Assembly: GCF_900215145.1 (NCBI RefSeq)
Contig: NZ_OBDO01000008.1
Location: 62,001-126,000, forward strand
Direction of reading: 5' to 3'
From: Geodermatophilus sabuli
Lineage (GTDB): Bacteria > Actinomycetota > Actinomycetes > Mycobacteriales > Geodermatophilaceae
DNA length: 64,000 bases
Positions 9,114 to 17,845 of the stretch are shown one piece after another. Position numbers and translations under genes: made by a program. Below the pieces are notes generated by a model that was given only the letters and a program-made list of their open reading frames with translations, was not told the origin of the DNA and searched no databases. Position 1 is the first letter of the stretch. Every line of letters begins with the position of its first letter.

Positions 9114-9137
9114 TTGTCAGACCCCGTGGCTAGCGTG
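9114..9137 (+). promoter_or_regulatory. Upstream motif of the DUF222-HNH gene
   Basis: TTGTCAGACC directly followed by CCGTGGCTAGCGTG lies 5 bp before the ATG at 9143. From memory, similar 'TTGTCRGACCC...GCTAgcaTG' blocks precede many 13E12/DUF222-HNH genes in actinobacteria. The 11-bp spacing between TTGTCA and TAGCGT is too short for a standard sigma-70 promoter, so a protein-binding or element-border role is possible. Confidence 0.4.
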
Positions 9138-9142
9138 CAGCC

Positions 9143-10684
9143 ATGGAGGACGGAGGGGTGCCGCGGCCGCCGGACGACGGCGCGCCGGTGCCCGTCCTGC
9201 CCTCGGAGGTGGTGTCGCGGGAGTCGGCCGAGCTGGAGCTGGTATGCGACATCTGGTCGGCCGACGCGCACATGGCGCGCGAGCACGCCCGGCAGGCCGC
9301 GACCATCGCCGAGCTGGCCCGCCGGCGCTCCGTCTCGCGGGATGCCGCCTTCGGCCCCCGGGGCGGGCCGGGGCCGGACTCCCGCGGGATGCGCCCGGCC
9401 GCCCTCGCCGACGTGTCCGACGACTTCGTCACCGAACTGGCGCTGATCCGGCACTGCTCGGAGGCCGAGGCCGGCCGGCTGGCGGCCGAGTCGCTGCTGC
9501 TCACCACCAAGCTGGCGGCGACCTGGTCGGAGCTGTACGCCGGACGGCTGACGGTCCACAAGGCGCGGATCCTGCTCGACCTGCTCGGCGACGCCGACGA
9601 CGAGGTCGCCGCCGGGGTCCAGATGCGGGTGCTCCCGGACGCCGAGGAGTGCCCACCTGGCCGGCTGGCCGACCGGGCCCGCTACCACCTGTACCGGCTG
9701 GACGCCGACGCGAAGGAGCGCCGCCGGAGGGAGGCCGAGCGCCGGGCCGACGTGCACGTCGAGCGCACCGCCGACGACCTCGGCCGGCTGGTCGTCGAGG
9801 GGCCGCTGCCGGCTGTGCACGCCGCCCGGGACGCGGTCGACCAGTACGCGCGGTGGATGCGCGCCGACGGCGACGCCCGGCCCATCGGCGTGCTGCGCTC
9901 CGCCGCGGCGCTGGACCTGATCCTGCGACCGTGGGACACCAGCCGCCCATCGGTGACCGCGCAGCTGCACCTCCACGTCGCGATCTCCTCGCTGCGGCAC
10001 GATGCCCCGGCCGGCGCGGCCCCGGCGGAGCCGGACGGGTAGCTGATCTCCGCCGCCCAGTGCCGCGAACTGCTCGCCGCGCTGGACGGGCTGGACCTCG
10101 GGTCACCGCCGACGGGCGGGGCCGTCCACGTCGCGATCGACGACGCGGTCACCGGAGAGACCCTCGCCGTGGCCAGTCGCGCCGAGCTCCGCCGCGCCGC
10201 CGGACAGGGCCGACGCATCCGGCGCCGCGGCCGCGAGGGGAGAACCGGCACCGCCGATGGCTCCGAGCTGGACAGCGGGACAGCGGGTGGGCCGCAGCGC
10301 GGGCCCGGCCTGCGACCCCCGCCGCCGACCCGCGCCTACCGGCCCACCGCCGCGCAGCGCCGCCTCGTCACCGCCCGCGACCGGCACTGCCGCATGCCCG
10401 GCTGCCGCCGCCGGCCCGGCCGCCACGACGTCGACCACGGGCACGCGTACGCCGCCGGCGGGCCCACCGCCTGCTGGAACCTCTGCTGCCTGTGCCGGCG
10501 GCACCACCGGATCAAGACCTTCGCCCGCGGCTGGTCGTTCACCCTGCTCTCCGATGGCCGGCTGGTGGTCCGCACGCCGTCCGGGGTCTGCCGGACCACC
10601 CGCCCGCCCGGCTGGTGCCACGACCCCGAACCCGACCCACCCTGGCTCGACGACCTCGCGCCACCCGATCCGCTGCGCCGGTGA
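9143..10684 (+). pseudogene. DUF222 / HNH endonuclease ('13E12 repeat' family), interrupted by an in-frame amber codon
   Basis: Codons 1-299 encode a DUF222 domain (helical, ELALIRHCSEAEAGRLAAES, GRLTVHKARILLDLL). TAG at 10040-10042 then stops translation. The same frame stays open to 10684 and encodes the expected rest: AAQCRELLAALDGLDL and a C-terminal HNH nuclease (C-x4-C, HDVDHGHAYAAGG, CWNLCCLCRRHHR). Together they make 513 codons, the normal family length. The break is therefore a single nonsense change in an otherwise intact gene. The N-terminal product lacks the nuclease. The 3' part could restart internally (for example GTG 10169). A 5'-deleted relative lies at 44719. The family is often multicopy and its role is unknown. 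Confidence 0.85.
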
Positions 10685-11033
10685 CGGGCTGATCCGCCGC
10701 CCGTCCGTCCCCTGGGACGAGCACTGCCGTCGACATGCCGAGCCGGCGACATGGCCGTCTCCGCGCGGGCCGCGACGAGCACGCGGCGAGACCATGACCC
10801 GCTCGTCTCGCCACGGGGACGCGTGTGTCGCGCCGTGACTGGGGGTCACGGCGCAACCGGAGGCTGACGCACGGTCAGCGGCGCGGTTGACGCGGCGAGT
10901 CGGCCGCGAGGAACCTCCGGCTCACCGGGTCCGCGGACGCGGTGCCCGGGCACGACGAGGTCGTCGAGCGCTGAGCCGCCCAGAGCCGGAGCCGTGCCAC
11001 TTCCCCGTCCCGCGTGTCCGCTCGGAGGCAACG
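10685..11033. other. Intergenic region (349 bp) with a terminator-like hairpin
   Basis: No credible gene is seen on either strand; open frames here lack ribosome sites and family-like sequence. The only clear structure is the perfect hairpin at 10830-10854. The last 60 bp precede a secreted-protein gene with an AGGCAACG ribosome-site region. Confidence 0.6.
10830..10854. terminator. Perfect 10-bp stem-loop, possible terminator
   Basis: GCGCCGTGAC - TGGGG - GTCACGGCGC forms a perfect 10-bp stem with a 5-nt loop. It lies about 145 bp downstream of the HNH gene. No U-tract follows, which is common for actinobacterial terminators. A protein-binding palindrome is the alternative. Confidence 0.5.
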
Positions 11034-11522
11034 ATGTCCGCAGGTACGACCCGCCGCCGCCTGGCCCGCGCCGCCCTGGTGCTGGGCGTCGTCGTCGCGA
11101 CGGCGGCGCTCGCCGCGCCGTCCGCGCTCGCCGCGCCGTCCGTCCCCACGCCGCCCGCGCCCGCACAGGTGGACCCCATCACGGTGACGCTCGACTCGGC
11201 CGAGATCGGCAGCGAACCAGGGACCGTGGTGCTCACCGGCACGGTGACCTGCGACGTGCCGGTCGACGCGATCGTCTTCGGGGACGTCGCCCAGGTCCAG
11301 GGCCTGGACATCGCGCGCGACTTCTTCGGCGTCCTCGTGGCGTGCTCCAGCACACCCACGGCCTGGACGACGACCTCCGTCGGCGCCCTGCGGGTGTTCC
11401 TGCCGATGCCGACCTACATCGAGACCAACGCCCAGTACTGCGTCCTGGACCTCTGCCCCATCGTCACGGTCAGCGAGACGGTGACGCTCGCCGCGCCTCC
11501 GGACGCCGGCACGAGCGCCTGA
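11034..11522 (+). CDS. Secreted hypothetical protein
   Basis: The 162-residue product starts at ATG 11034 (ribosome site GGAGG). Residues 1-34 form a twin-arginine-like/Sec signal peptide (TTRRRLARAA, then a hydrophobic core, cleavage near ALA-AP). The mature part (about 128 aa) is beta-rich with four cysteines (TCDVP, ACSS, QYC, LC) that could form two disulfides. It resembles small secreted actinobacterial proteins of unknown function. No enzyme motif is visible. It is convergent with the crotonase gene, 9 bp apart. Confidence 0.75.
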   Translation: MSAGTTRRRLARAALVLGVVVATAALAAPSALAAPSVPTPPAPAQVDPITVTLDSAEIGSEPGTVVLTGTVTCDVPVDAIVFGDVAQVQGLDIARDFFGVLVACSSTPTAWTTTSVGALRVFLPMPTYIETNAQYCVLDLCPIVTVSETVTLAAPPDAGTSA

Positions 11523-11531
11523 CGGCGGATC

Positions 11532-12290
11532 TCAGTCCGCGGCGGACCGGCGCATCGACCACATCTGCGCCGGCCGCTCGAACTGGGTGGCGACCTCCCA
11601 GCTCACCGCCCCGCCCGCGACCTCCTTGCGGAAGTTGCCCACCGCCACCCGCGCCAGCTCCGGGTCGGCGGCCACCCGGGCGGCCAACTCCAGCGCGCGG
11701 GACTCGACGGCGTTGGCGTCCACCGCCTCCCACGCCAGCCCCAGCTCAGCGGCGCGCGCACCGTCGACCTCCTCGCCGAACAGCGCCATCGCCGCCGCGG
11801 CCTCGCGGCCGATCAGCCGGGACAGGATCACGAAGTGCCCGCCGCCCGGGTGCATCCCGCGCTTGAGGAAACCGCACAGCAGCCGGGCGTCCGTGGCCAC
11901 GATCCGCAGGTCGGTCGCCAGCAGCATGTTCATCCCGGCGCCGACCGCCGAGCCCCGCACGGCGGCGACGGTCGGCACGCGGACCTGCCCCAGCCGGTAG
12001 AAGGAGTCGTAGATCGCCGACATCCCCTCGTAGGCCTCGGGCGCCGCCGGGTCGCGGCCGGCGGAGGTCAGCGTCGCGATGTCCCCGCCCGCGCAGAACG
12101 ACTTCCCCACCGCCCGCACGACCAGCGCGCCGATCTCCGGCCGCGCGTCCACCTCGTCGAACAGACCGATCAGCTCGCGCGCCATGTCGGGAGTGAGCGC
12201 GTTGCGGCGGTCGGGCGCGTTCAGCGTCACCACCGCCACCGCGCCGTCGACGTCGAACAGCACCTCACCGGAGCCGGAACCAGCAGTCAC
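11532..12290 (-). CDS. Enoyl-CoA hydratase/isomerase (crotonase) family protein
   Basis: This 252-residue protein starts at GTG 12290, which has a GGGAGGG ribosome site; a longer start at 12335 is less likely. Crotonase landmarks are present: RRNALTPDM, SFCAGGDIATL (first oxyanion strand) and GSAVGAGMNMLLATDLRI (second). The two catalytic glutamates of true hydratases are not at their usual places: the helix after GxxxGxG has no E, and the second site reads FLKRGMHPGGG. So it may be an isomerase, decarboxylase or thioesterase-type crotonase acting on an acyl-CoA. It is divergent from an acyl-CoA synthetase, and the pair may act on the same acid. Confidence 0.85.
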   Translation of the reverse strand: MTAGSGSGEVLFDVDGAVAVVTLNAPDRRNALTPDMARELIGLFDEVDARPEIGALVVRAVGKSFCAGGDIATLTSAGRDPAAPEAYEGMSAIYDSFYRLGQVRVPTVAAVRGSAVGAGMNMLLATDLRIVATDARLLCGFLKRGMHPGGGHFVILSRLIGREAAAAMALFGEEVDGARAAELGLAWEAVDANAVESRALELAARVAADPELARVAVGNFRKEVAGGAVSWEVATQFERPAQMWSMRRSAAD

Positions 12291-12468
12291 GCGCCCACCC
12301 TCCCGAGACGCGACCGGCCCCGCTGCCGGCCGCACGGACCCCCGGCATCAGACCACGCCCGAGACCGGGAGCGCCGCCTGGCCTCGCAGGGGCGTCCGCC
12401 TCTGGCGCCCCGCGCCTGGCCGCGGTCAGGGTCGTGGACGTCCGTCCACCGGCAAGGAGGTCGCCGCC

Positions 12469-14013
12469 GTGTACCTCACCCAGGGCCTGCACCGTCTCGT
12501 CCAGCAGCAACCGGACGGGATCGCCACCGTCTGCGCCGGCCGCGTCCGCACGAACGCCGAGTCGGTCGACCGCATCGCCCGCCTCGCCGCGGCCCTCTCC
12601 GATCTCGGCGTCCGGGACGGCGCGCGGGCCGCGATCCTGAGCCTCAACTCCGACCGCTTCTCCGAGTTCCTCGCCGCGACACTGTGGGCCGGGGGTGTCG
12701 TCGTCCCGGTCAACTGCCGGTGGAGCGTGCCGGAGATCGCCGACTCGCTGCGCGAGGTGGACGCCCGCGTCCTCGTGGTGGACGACGCCTTCGCGGCCTG
12801 CGCCGACGGCCTCAGGGAACTGCACCCGGGCCTCATCCACGTCGTCCACTCCGGCGACGGACCCACCCCCGCCGGCATGCTCGCCTTCGAGGAGCTGATC
12901 AGCGGCTCGCCGCCGATGGAGGACACCCGCCGCGGCGGGAACGACCTCGCCGGCGTCTTCTACACCGGCGGCACCACCGGCCGGGCCAAGGGCGTGATGC
13001 TCAGCCACGACAACCTGCTGACGTCGTGCATCACCGTTCTCGTCGCCGAGCACTCGCCGCCGGACCGTGTCTTCCTGCACGCCGCCCCGATGTTCCACCT
13101 CGCCGACTTCTCGGCGTGGGTCACCGGCGGCGTGGTCGGCGGCACGCAGGTGATGATCCCGGCGTTCGACCCGGTCGCCGTGATGGCCGCGGTCCAGGAG
13201 CACGAGATCACGGACGTGCTGCTGGTCCCGACGATGATCCAGCTGACGGTCGACTCCCCACGGGCCGACCAGTTCGACCTGACCAGCATCCGGCGGGTGC
13301 TGTACGGCGCCTCCCCCATGTCCGACGCCCTGCTCGGCCGCGCGATGAAGGCCCTGCCCAACGCCCGCTTCCTGCAGGCGTACGGGATGACCGAGCTCGC
13401 GCCGATCGCCACGCTGCTCACCTCCGACGACCACGAGGACCCGGAGCGCCGGCGCTCGGTCGGCCGCGCCGCTCCCTGCGCCGAGGTCCGCATCGTCGGT
13501 CCGGACGATGACGAGCTGCCGCGCCGCGGAGTCGGCGAGGTCGTCGTCCGCGGCGGCAACGTCATGCTCGGCTACTGGGACCGGCCCGAGGCGACCGCCG
13601 AGGCCCTGCGCGGCGGCTGGATGCACACCGGCGACGCCGGCTGGATGGACGACGCCGGGTACGTGTACCTCACCGACCGGCTCAAGGACATGATCATCTC
13701 CGGCGGGGAGAACGTGTACTCCGTCGAGGTGGAGAGCGTGCTCGCCCAGCACCCGGCCGTGGCCACGGCGGCGGTCATCGGCGTGCCCGACCTGACGTGG
13801 GGTGAGCGGGTGCACGCCGTCGTCGTCCCGGTCGCCGGCGCCACCGTCACCCTGGACGAGCTACGGGCTGCCTGCGCCGGCCGGATCGCCGGGTACAAGG
13901 CACCGCGGTCGATGGAGCTCGTCGACGCGCTGCCACTCTCGGCCGCCGGGAAGGTGCTCAAGCGCGAACTCCGCAGGCCGTACTGGGAGGGCCACGAGCG
14001 CGCCGTCCACTGA
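12469..14013 (+). CDS. AMP-dependent acyl-CoA synthetase (FadD-like)
   Basis: The 514-residue product starts at GTG 12469 behind AAGGAGG. The ANL-family motifs are complete: FYTGGTTGRAKGVMLSH (A3, phosphate loop), YGMTE (A5), HTGDAGWMDDAGYVYLTDRLKD (A7-A8 hinge) and the C-terminal lysine in LPLSAAGKVLKREL (A10). It activates a carboxylic acid with ATP to acyl-AMP, then to acyl-CoA. The chain length or aromatic nature of the substrate cannot be told from motifs. It is divergent from the crotonase gene with 178 bp between starts, so they may form one catabolic unit. Confidence 0.93.
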   Translation: MYLTQGLHRLVQQQPDGIATVCAGRVRTNAESVDRIARLAAALSDLGVRDGARAAILSLNSDRFSEFLAATLWAGGVVVPVNCRWSVPEIADSLREVDARVLVVDDAFAACADGLRELHPGLIHVVHSGDGPTPAGMLAFEELISGSPPMEDTRRGGNDLAGVFYTGGTTGRAKGVMLSHDNLLTSCITVLVAEHSPPDRVFLHAAPMFHLADFSAWVTGGVVGGTQVMIPAFDPVAVMAAVQEHEITDVLLVPTMIQLTVDSPRADQFDLTSIRRVLYGASPMSDALLGRAMKALPNARFLQAYGMTELAPIATLLTSDDHEDPERRRSVGRAAPCAEVRIVGPDDDELPRRGVGEVVVRGGNVMLGYWDRPEATAEALRGGWMHTGDAGWMDDAGYVYLTDRLKDMIISGGENVYSVEVESVLAQHPAVATAAVIGVPDLTWGERVHAVVVPVAGATVTLDELRAACAGRIAGYKAPRSMELVDALPLSAAGKVLKRELRRPYWEGHERAVH

Positions 14014-14119
14014 CCGCGTCGGTGCAGTCGTCCGCACGTCGCCACGCCGGGCGGGCTCGCCGTCCGGCGGTGCGGTCCGCGCCCGGCCTGGCCCACCGGA
14101 ACCGCTCGTCGGGCTGCGG

Positions 14120-15529
14120 TCAGACCCCGGCGGGCTCCCGGTCGGACGGACGGCGGCGCACCGAGCGCACCGTCCGGACGGCGGCGTTGCGGGCCAGGTT
14201 GAGGATCGGACCGGTGTCCCACGGCTGCCGCGGCTCGGGCACGGCGGGAGCCTCGGCGGTGGCCGGCCGGACCGGCGCGGCAGCCGCCCGGGCGGCCTCC
14301 TCGGCGAGCGCCACGGCCGCCCGGCGGCGGGCCAGCACCGACTCCTTCTGCCGGTCGATCCGCTCCTTCTCGGCCATCACGAGCATCTCCTCGCGGGCCC
14401 GGGCGACGACCAGCCGCGACTCCTGCTGCATCTCCTCGATCTCGACGTCCCCGGAGTCACGCAGTGCAGCGAGCCGGTCGTAGGCCGACGGCGGGCCGAA
14501 GTTGAGCAGCAGCTTCATGAGCACCGGCAGGATCTCCACGCACATGAACAGCAGCGACAGCATGAACTTGGCCGCCGCCAGGGTGGTGTTGCGGTCGCTG
14601 AGCCGGTCCAGCGCCTCCAGCCGCAGGAGGATGCCGCCGGAGCTCTCGTTGGTCCCGTCGAACGACGCCTGCAGCCGGTCCTGCTCGGCGGTCAGCCGCT
14701 TCAGCTCGGCGCGGTCGGTGACCAGCGCGGCGGCGGCCAGGTCGGCGCTGCGCGACTCCGCGGCCGAGGCGGCGGCGAGCGCGGTGTCCAGCTCGGACCT
14801 GGTCGAGTCGACGACGCCGGCCTGCGCGTCCGCGGCCGCCCGGGCCTGCAGGTACGCGGTGCCCGTCCCGGCGTCCCCGGTGCCGCAGGTGCCGTCGAGC
14901 TCGCACTGCGCCTTGGCCTCCAGCTCCCGCTGGGTGGCCAGCGCCGCGTCGTAGGCCGCCTGGGCCGCCGCGACCTCGTCGTGCACACCGGCCAGGCCGG
15001 GGTCGCTGAGCCCGCCGCTGGCCACGATCGCCTCCTGCGTGGCGATCCGCTCCTGCAGCGCCGGCAGGCCGGCGAACCGCGCGTCGGACTCCAGGCCGGT
15101 CCGGTAGGCGTCGCCCGCCTCGGCCTGCATCGTCACGATCTCGGTGTCGATCTCCTTGTGGAAGACCTGCAGCGTCAGCGGCGTCGCGACCACGATCCCG
15201 AGCACCAGCGCCAGGCCCACCCGCGGGACGGCGAGGGCGAGGTTCCGCTTCAGGGACGCGTCGTGCGCCATCCCGACCAGCAGCATCCGGTCGAGGTTGA
15301 CCACGACCGCGCCCCAGCCGATGCCGAGCATCAGCGCGAACGGCCACCACACGCCCAGCGCCATGTGCAGGGCGAACGCCGCCGAGACGACGGCGAGCCC
15401 CCCGGTGCTGAGCAGGACGCCGCCCAGCGCGACGAACCGCGGCCGCGCACCGGGCGCCGCCTCCAGGACGTCGGGACGAGCGCCACCGAGTGCCGCCAGG
15501 CCGTCTCCCAGCTGTCGCCGTCGTGCCAT
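14120..15529 (-). CDS. DUF4407 membrane protein
   Basis: This 469-residue protein has the DUF4407 layout: two close N-terminal membrane helices (about 35-60 and 63-82), a third (about 100-122), a long extracytoplasmic alanine-rich coiled coil with one Cys pair (AQCELDGTCG), a fourth helix (about 325-350, LSLLFMCVEILPVLMKLLL), then a charged helical cytoplasmic tail (IEEMQQESRLVVARAREEM). The family is common in actinobacteria and has no established function. The coiled coil suggests oligomer or envelope scaffold roles. Confidence 0.85.
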   Translation of the reverse strand: MARRRQLGDGLAALGGARPDVLEAAPGARPRFVALGGVLLSTGGLAVVSAAFALHMALGVWWPFALMLGIGWGAVVVNLDRMLLVGMAHDASLKRNLALAVPRVGLALVLGIVVATPLTLQVFHKEIDTEIVTMQAEAGDAYRTGLESDARFAGLPALQERIATQEAIVASGGLSDPGLAGVHDEVAAAQAAYDAALATQRELEAKAQCELDGTCGTGDAGTGTAYLQARAAADAQAGVVDSTRSELDTALAAASAAESRSADLAAAALVTDRAELKRLTAEQDRLQASFDGTNESSGGILLRLEALDRLSDRNTTLAAAKFMLSLLFMCVEILPVLMKLLLNFGPPSAYDRLAALRDSGDVEIEEMQQESRLVVARAREEMLVMAEKERIDRQKESVLARRRAAVALAEEAARAAAAPVRPATAEAPAVPEPRQPWDTGPILNLARNAAVRTVRSVRRRPSDREPAGV

Positions 15530-15707
15530 GCGTACGCACTCCCCGGGCGACGGGGGTCGTGGGTCTACCGCCGCCTCTCCTGCCCTATCGGCAGCCTTGG
15601 GCGGTCACGGAACGGTCTCGCCAGTGACCGCCGTCGCGAGGTCGCCGTCGGCTTGCGCGGCGGGGCGCCCGGGCGGACGCTCGGCGCCCCTCGGATCCGG
15701 AGCCGAC

Positions 15708-16778
15708 ATGCCCGCCGCCCGCCGCACCGCCGCGCTCCTCGCGCTGGTCCTGGCCGCGGACGGCTGCACCGGCGAACGGCGCGGCGAGCCCACCCCGCAG
15801 ACGGCCCTCGTCGACACGATCGACCTGGACGCCGCCGTCGGCACCGACGTCGTCATCTACGACCTCGCCGCCTCCCCCACCGGGACGCCGGTGGCGCTGG
15901 TCGGTGCGGACGGCGCCCCGCAGAGCTGGCTGGTCCGGTTGGCCCTCGACGACGCCGGGGCGGCCACCGACCTCCGCGCGATCCCGGCCGTCGCCTCCAC
16001 GGCCCAGCTCGCCGTCGCGCCGGACGGCACCGTCCTCGTCGCCGACGACGAGCTCACCCGCGTCCCGCCCGACGCCGCGGAGGTCAGCGCCGTCCCGTGG
16101 GACCTCGGCGGGCCGCCGTCCGCCGTCGCGCTCTCCCCCGACGGCCGCACCCTCTCCGCCGCCCGCGACACCACGATCACCGCCGTCGACGTCGCCACCG
16201 GCGCGGTGCGCGGCAGCGGCACGGCATCCGGACCGGTCACCCACCTCGCCGGGACCCCGGACGGCGGACTGGCCGCCCTGGTGACCGCCGACCGGCCGGC
16301 GGGCGGCACCGGCGCGGTCCTCGTGCTCCTCGACCGCGACCTGCGACCGGTCGGCGACCCGGTCGAGCTGGTGCCCGAGCGGCCCAGCACCGGGACCGCC
16401 CTGCACGTCACCGCGGACGGGACCGCCGTCGCCGCCCTCCACCTCGGCGAGGCCCGCGCCGTCGGGCGGCTGGTCACCGTGGTCGACGGCGGGCTGCGGA
16501 CCTCGGTCGACCTCGACGGCGCCGGGGACTCCGCCCTCGACCTCGCGGTCGCCCCGGACGGCCGCACCGCCGTCGTGCCCCTGGCCGACCTGCAGTTCCC
16601 CGCGGAGCTGGTCACGGTCGACCTGACCTCCGGCGAGCGGGTGGGCGCGGTGAAGCTGTGCGACGGCGCCGGCGTGCTGGGAGCCGTCGCGCCGCTCGGC
16701 GAGGGCGAGGGCTTCGTCGTCACCGGCGCGTGCATCGACGCCGACGGCCCCCAGTCGACCGCCTTCGTCGTCGGGTGA
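15708..16778 (+). CDS. Putative lipoprotein with WD40/YVTN-like beta-propeller repeats
   Basis: This 356-residue protein starts at ATG 15708. A short signal sequence (MPAARRTAALLALVLAADGC) ends in a weak lipobox with Cys20. The rest is a series of similar blades with 'V-AxDG-T-V' or 'LSPDGRTLSAA' signatures (LAVAPDGTVLVADD, VALSPDGRTLSAARD, LHVTADGTAVAALH, LAVAPDGRTAVVPLAD), as in beta-propellers. Two cysteines near the end (LCDGAG, GACIDADG) could pair. It is probably a surface or periplasm-like ligand-binding protein, but no specific function can be given. The lipobox has D at -2, so acylation is uncertain. Confidence 0.75.
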   Translation: MPAARRTAALLALVLAADGCTGERRGEPTPQTALVDTIDLDAAVGTDVVIYDLAASPTGTPVALVGADGAPQSWLVRLALDDAGAATDLRAIPAVASTAQLAVAPDGTVLVADDELTRVPPDAAEVSAVPWDLGGPPSAVALSPDGRTLSAARDTTITAVDVATGAVRGSGTASGPVTHLAGTPDGGLAALVTADRPAGGTGAVLVLLDRDLRPVGDPVELVPERPSTGTALHVTADGTAVAALHLGEARAVGRLVTVVDGGLRTSVDLDGAGDSALDLAVAPDGRTAVVPLADLQFPAELVTVDLTSGERVGAVKLCDGAGVLGAVAPLGEGEGFVVTGACIDADGPQSTAFVVG

Positions 16779-16924
16779 ACGGCGGCCGCGATCTGCCATG
16801 AGCGGCCGCGACGGCCGGTGTCGCCGGGTCCCCCCAACGGAGCAGACGACTCCTCGCTGAGCGCTACAGCCGCGCAATCGGCCGTCAGCGTCCAAGACCG
16901 AGAACCACCAAGCGGGAGTGTGGC

Positions 16925-17743
16925 GTGTCGGATCAGCCCGAATTCGAGTCGGACCCCTGGCGCGGCGGACCGCCGCAGCCCTGGACGGGCAACGTCTCGC
17001 CGCAGCCCTGGTTCGGCAACGCGCCGGCGGAGCTGCACCATGCGCAGCAGCAGTACCCCGCCGCTGGACCGGGGGGCCATCACTGGGCTCCTCAGCCAGG
17101 ATCGCGGGTGTCAGTGGCGGCCGCGGTCGGTGGCATCGTCGCCCTGGTCGCCATGCTCGCTGCGGTCATCGTCCTGATCCGGTCGAGCGGTTCACCCGAG
17201 CTCGGAGCTGACACGTCGTCGCCACCCCTCGCGTCTCGGGCGCCAGCGGTGACGTCCGAGGCGCCGCGGTCCTCCACTTCCGCGCCTGCTCCGCCGGCGG
17301 TTGTCGTCCAACCCGGTTCGCCGGCGGCGCCCACACCGCTGGGGCAGCGCGGGGAAGTCGGCGACTACCTCGTCTCGGTGACCGCCGTGGACCTCGACGG
17401 TGACGCGATCGTGGAGGAGGCGAACCAGTTCAACGACCCGCCGTCCGGGCGCTACGTCATCGTCGAGGTCGACGCGCAGTACGTCGGCGACGATGAGGGA
17501 AATGCCTTCTGGGATCTGTCCTACGTCTTCAACGGGACGGACGCGCGGCAGTACTCCGACGGTGACTGCAGCGCTGTGTTGCCGAACGACGGCATCGACG
17601 CACCGACACTCAACCCAGGTGGCTCTGCCTCGTTCCAAGTCTGTGTGGATGTGCCACCTTCGGCCATCGACGGCGGACTGCTGTTCATCGAACCGCTGAT
17701 GTCCTTCGACGACGAGGACCGGGTCTACTTCGCCATCCGCTGA
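16925..17743 (+). CDS. Membrane-anchored DUF4352-like protein
   Basis: The 272-residue product starts at GTG 16925 (GCGGGAG upstream). A Pro/Gln/Trp-rich cytoplasmic head (about 1-58) is followed by one membrane helix (about 60-85), a Ser/Pro/Ala linker (86-138), then a beta-sandwich domain (about 140-272) of the DUF4352/telokin-like type (DYLVSVTAVDLDGDAI, GRYVIVEVDAQYVG, NPGGSASFQVCVDVP). Such proteins display an Ig-like domain outside the membrane; ligands are not known. The two cysteines (DCSAV, VCVDV) may bridge. Confidence 0.75.
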   Translation: MSDQPEFESDPWRGGPPQPWTGNVSPQPWFGNAPAELHHAQQQYPAAGPGGHHWAPQPGSRVSVAAAVGGIVALVAMLAAVIVLIRSSGSPELGADTSSPPLASRAPAVTSEAPRSSTSAPAPPAVVVQPGSPAAPTPLGQRGEVGDYLVSVTAVDLDGDAIVEEANQFNDPPSGRYVIVEVDAQYVGDDEGNAFWDLSYVFNGTDARQYSDGDCSAVLPNDGIDAPTLNPGGSASFQVCVDVPPSAIDGGLLFIEPLMSFDDEDRVYFAIR

Positions 17744-17775
17744 GCTCAACGCGATGGAGACCGGCCCTCGCAACC

Positions 17776-17825
17776 TTGCAAGACCGGCTCCGCTGTCAAA
17801 GGATCGCGGGTGATGCTTTAACAGC
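17776..17825 (+). promoter_or_regulatory. Candidate fic promoter and operator
   Basis: TTGCAA (17776-17781), a 17-bp spacer and AAGGAT (17799-17804) form a promoter-like pair. An inverted repeat GCTGTCAAAG (17792-17801) / CTTTAACAGC (17816-17825), 9 of 10 matching, covers the -10 and likely start site. A second, wider pair is CAACCTT (17771-17777) / AAGGTTG (17840-17846). The stretch is noticeably more A/T-rich than its surroundings. Confidence 0.45.
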
Positions 17826-17845
17826 CGCCTCAGCCGTGAAAGGTT

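Noticed and set aside
7091..10000. A 969-codon open frame on the minus strand, antisense to the VAO-type oxidase gene
   Set aside because: It is an antisense shadow produced by very high GC at third positions; the product is low-complexity (His/Arg/Val/Gly-rich) and the plus strand carries a clear enzyme with intact motifs.
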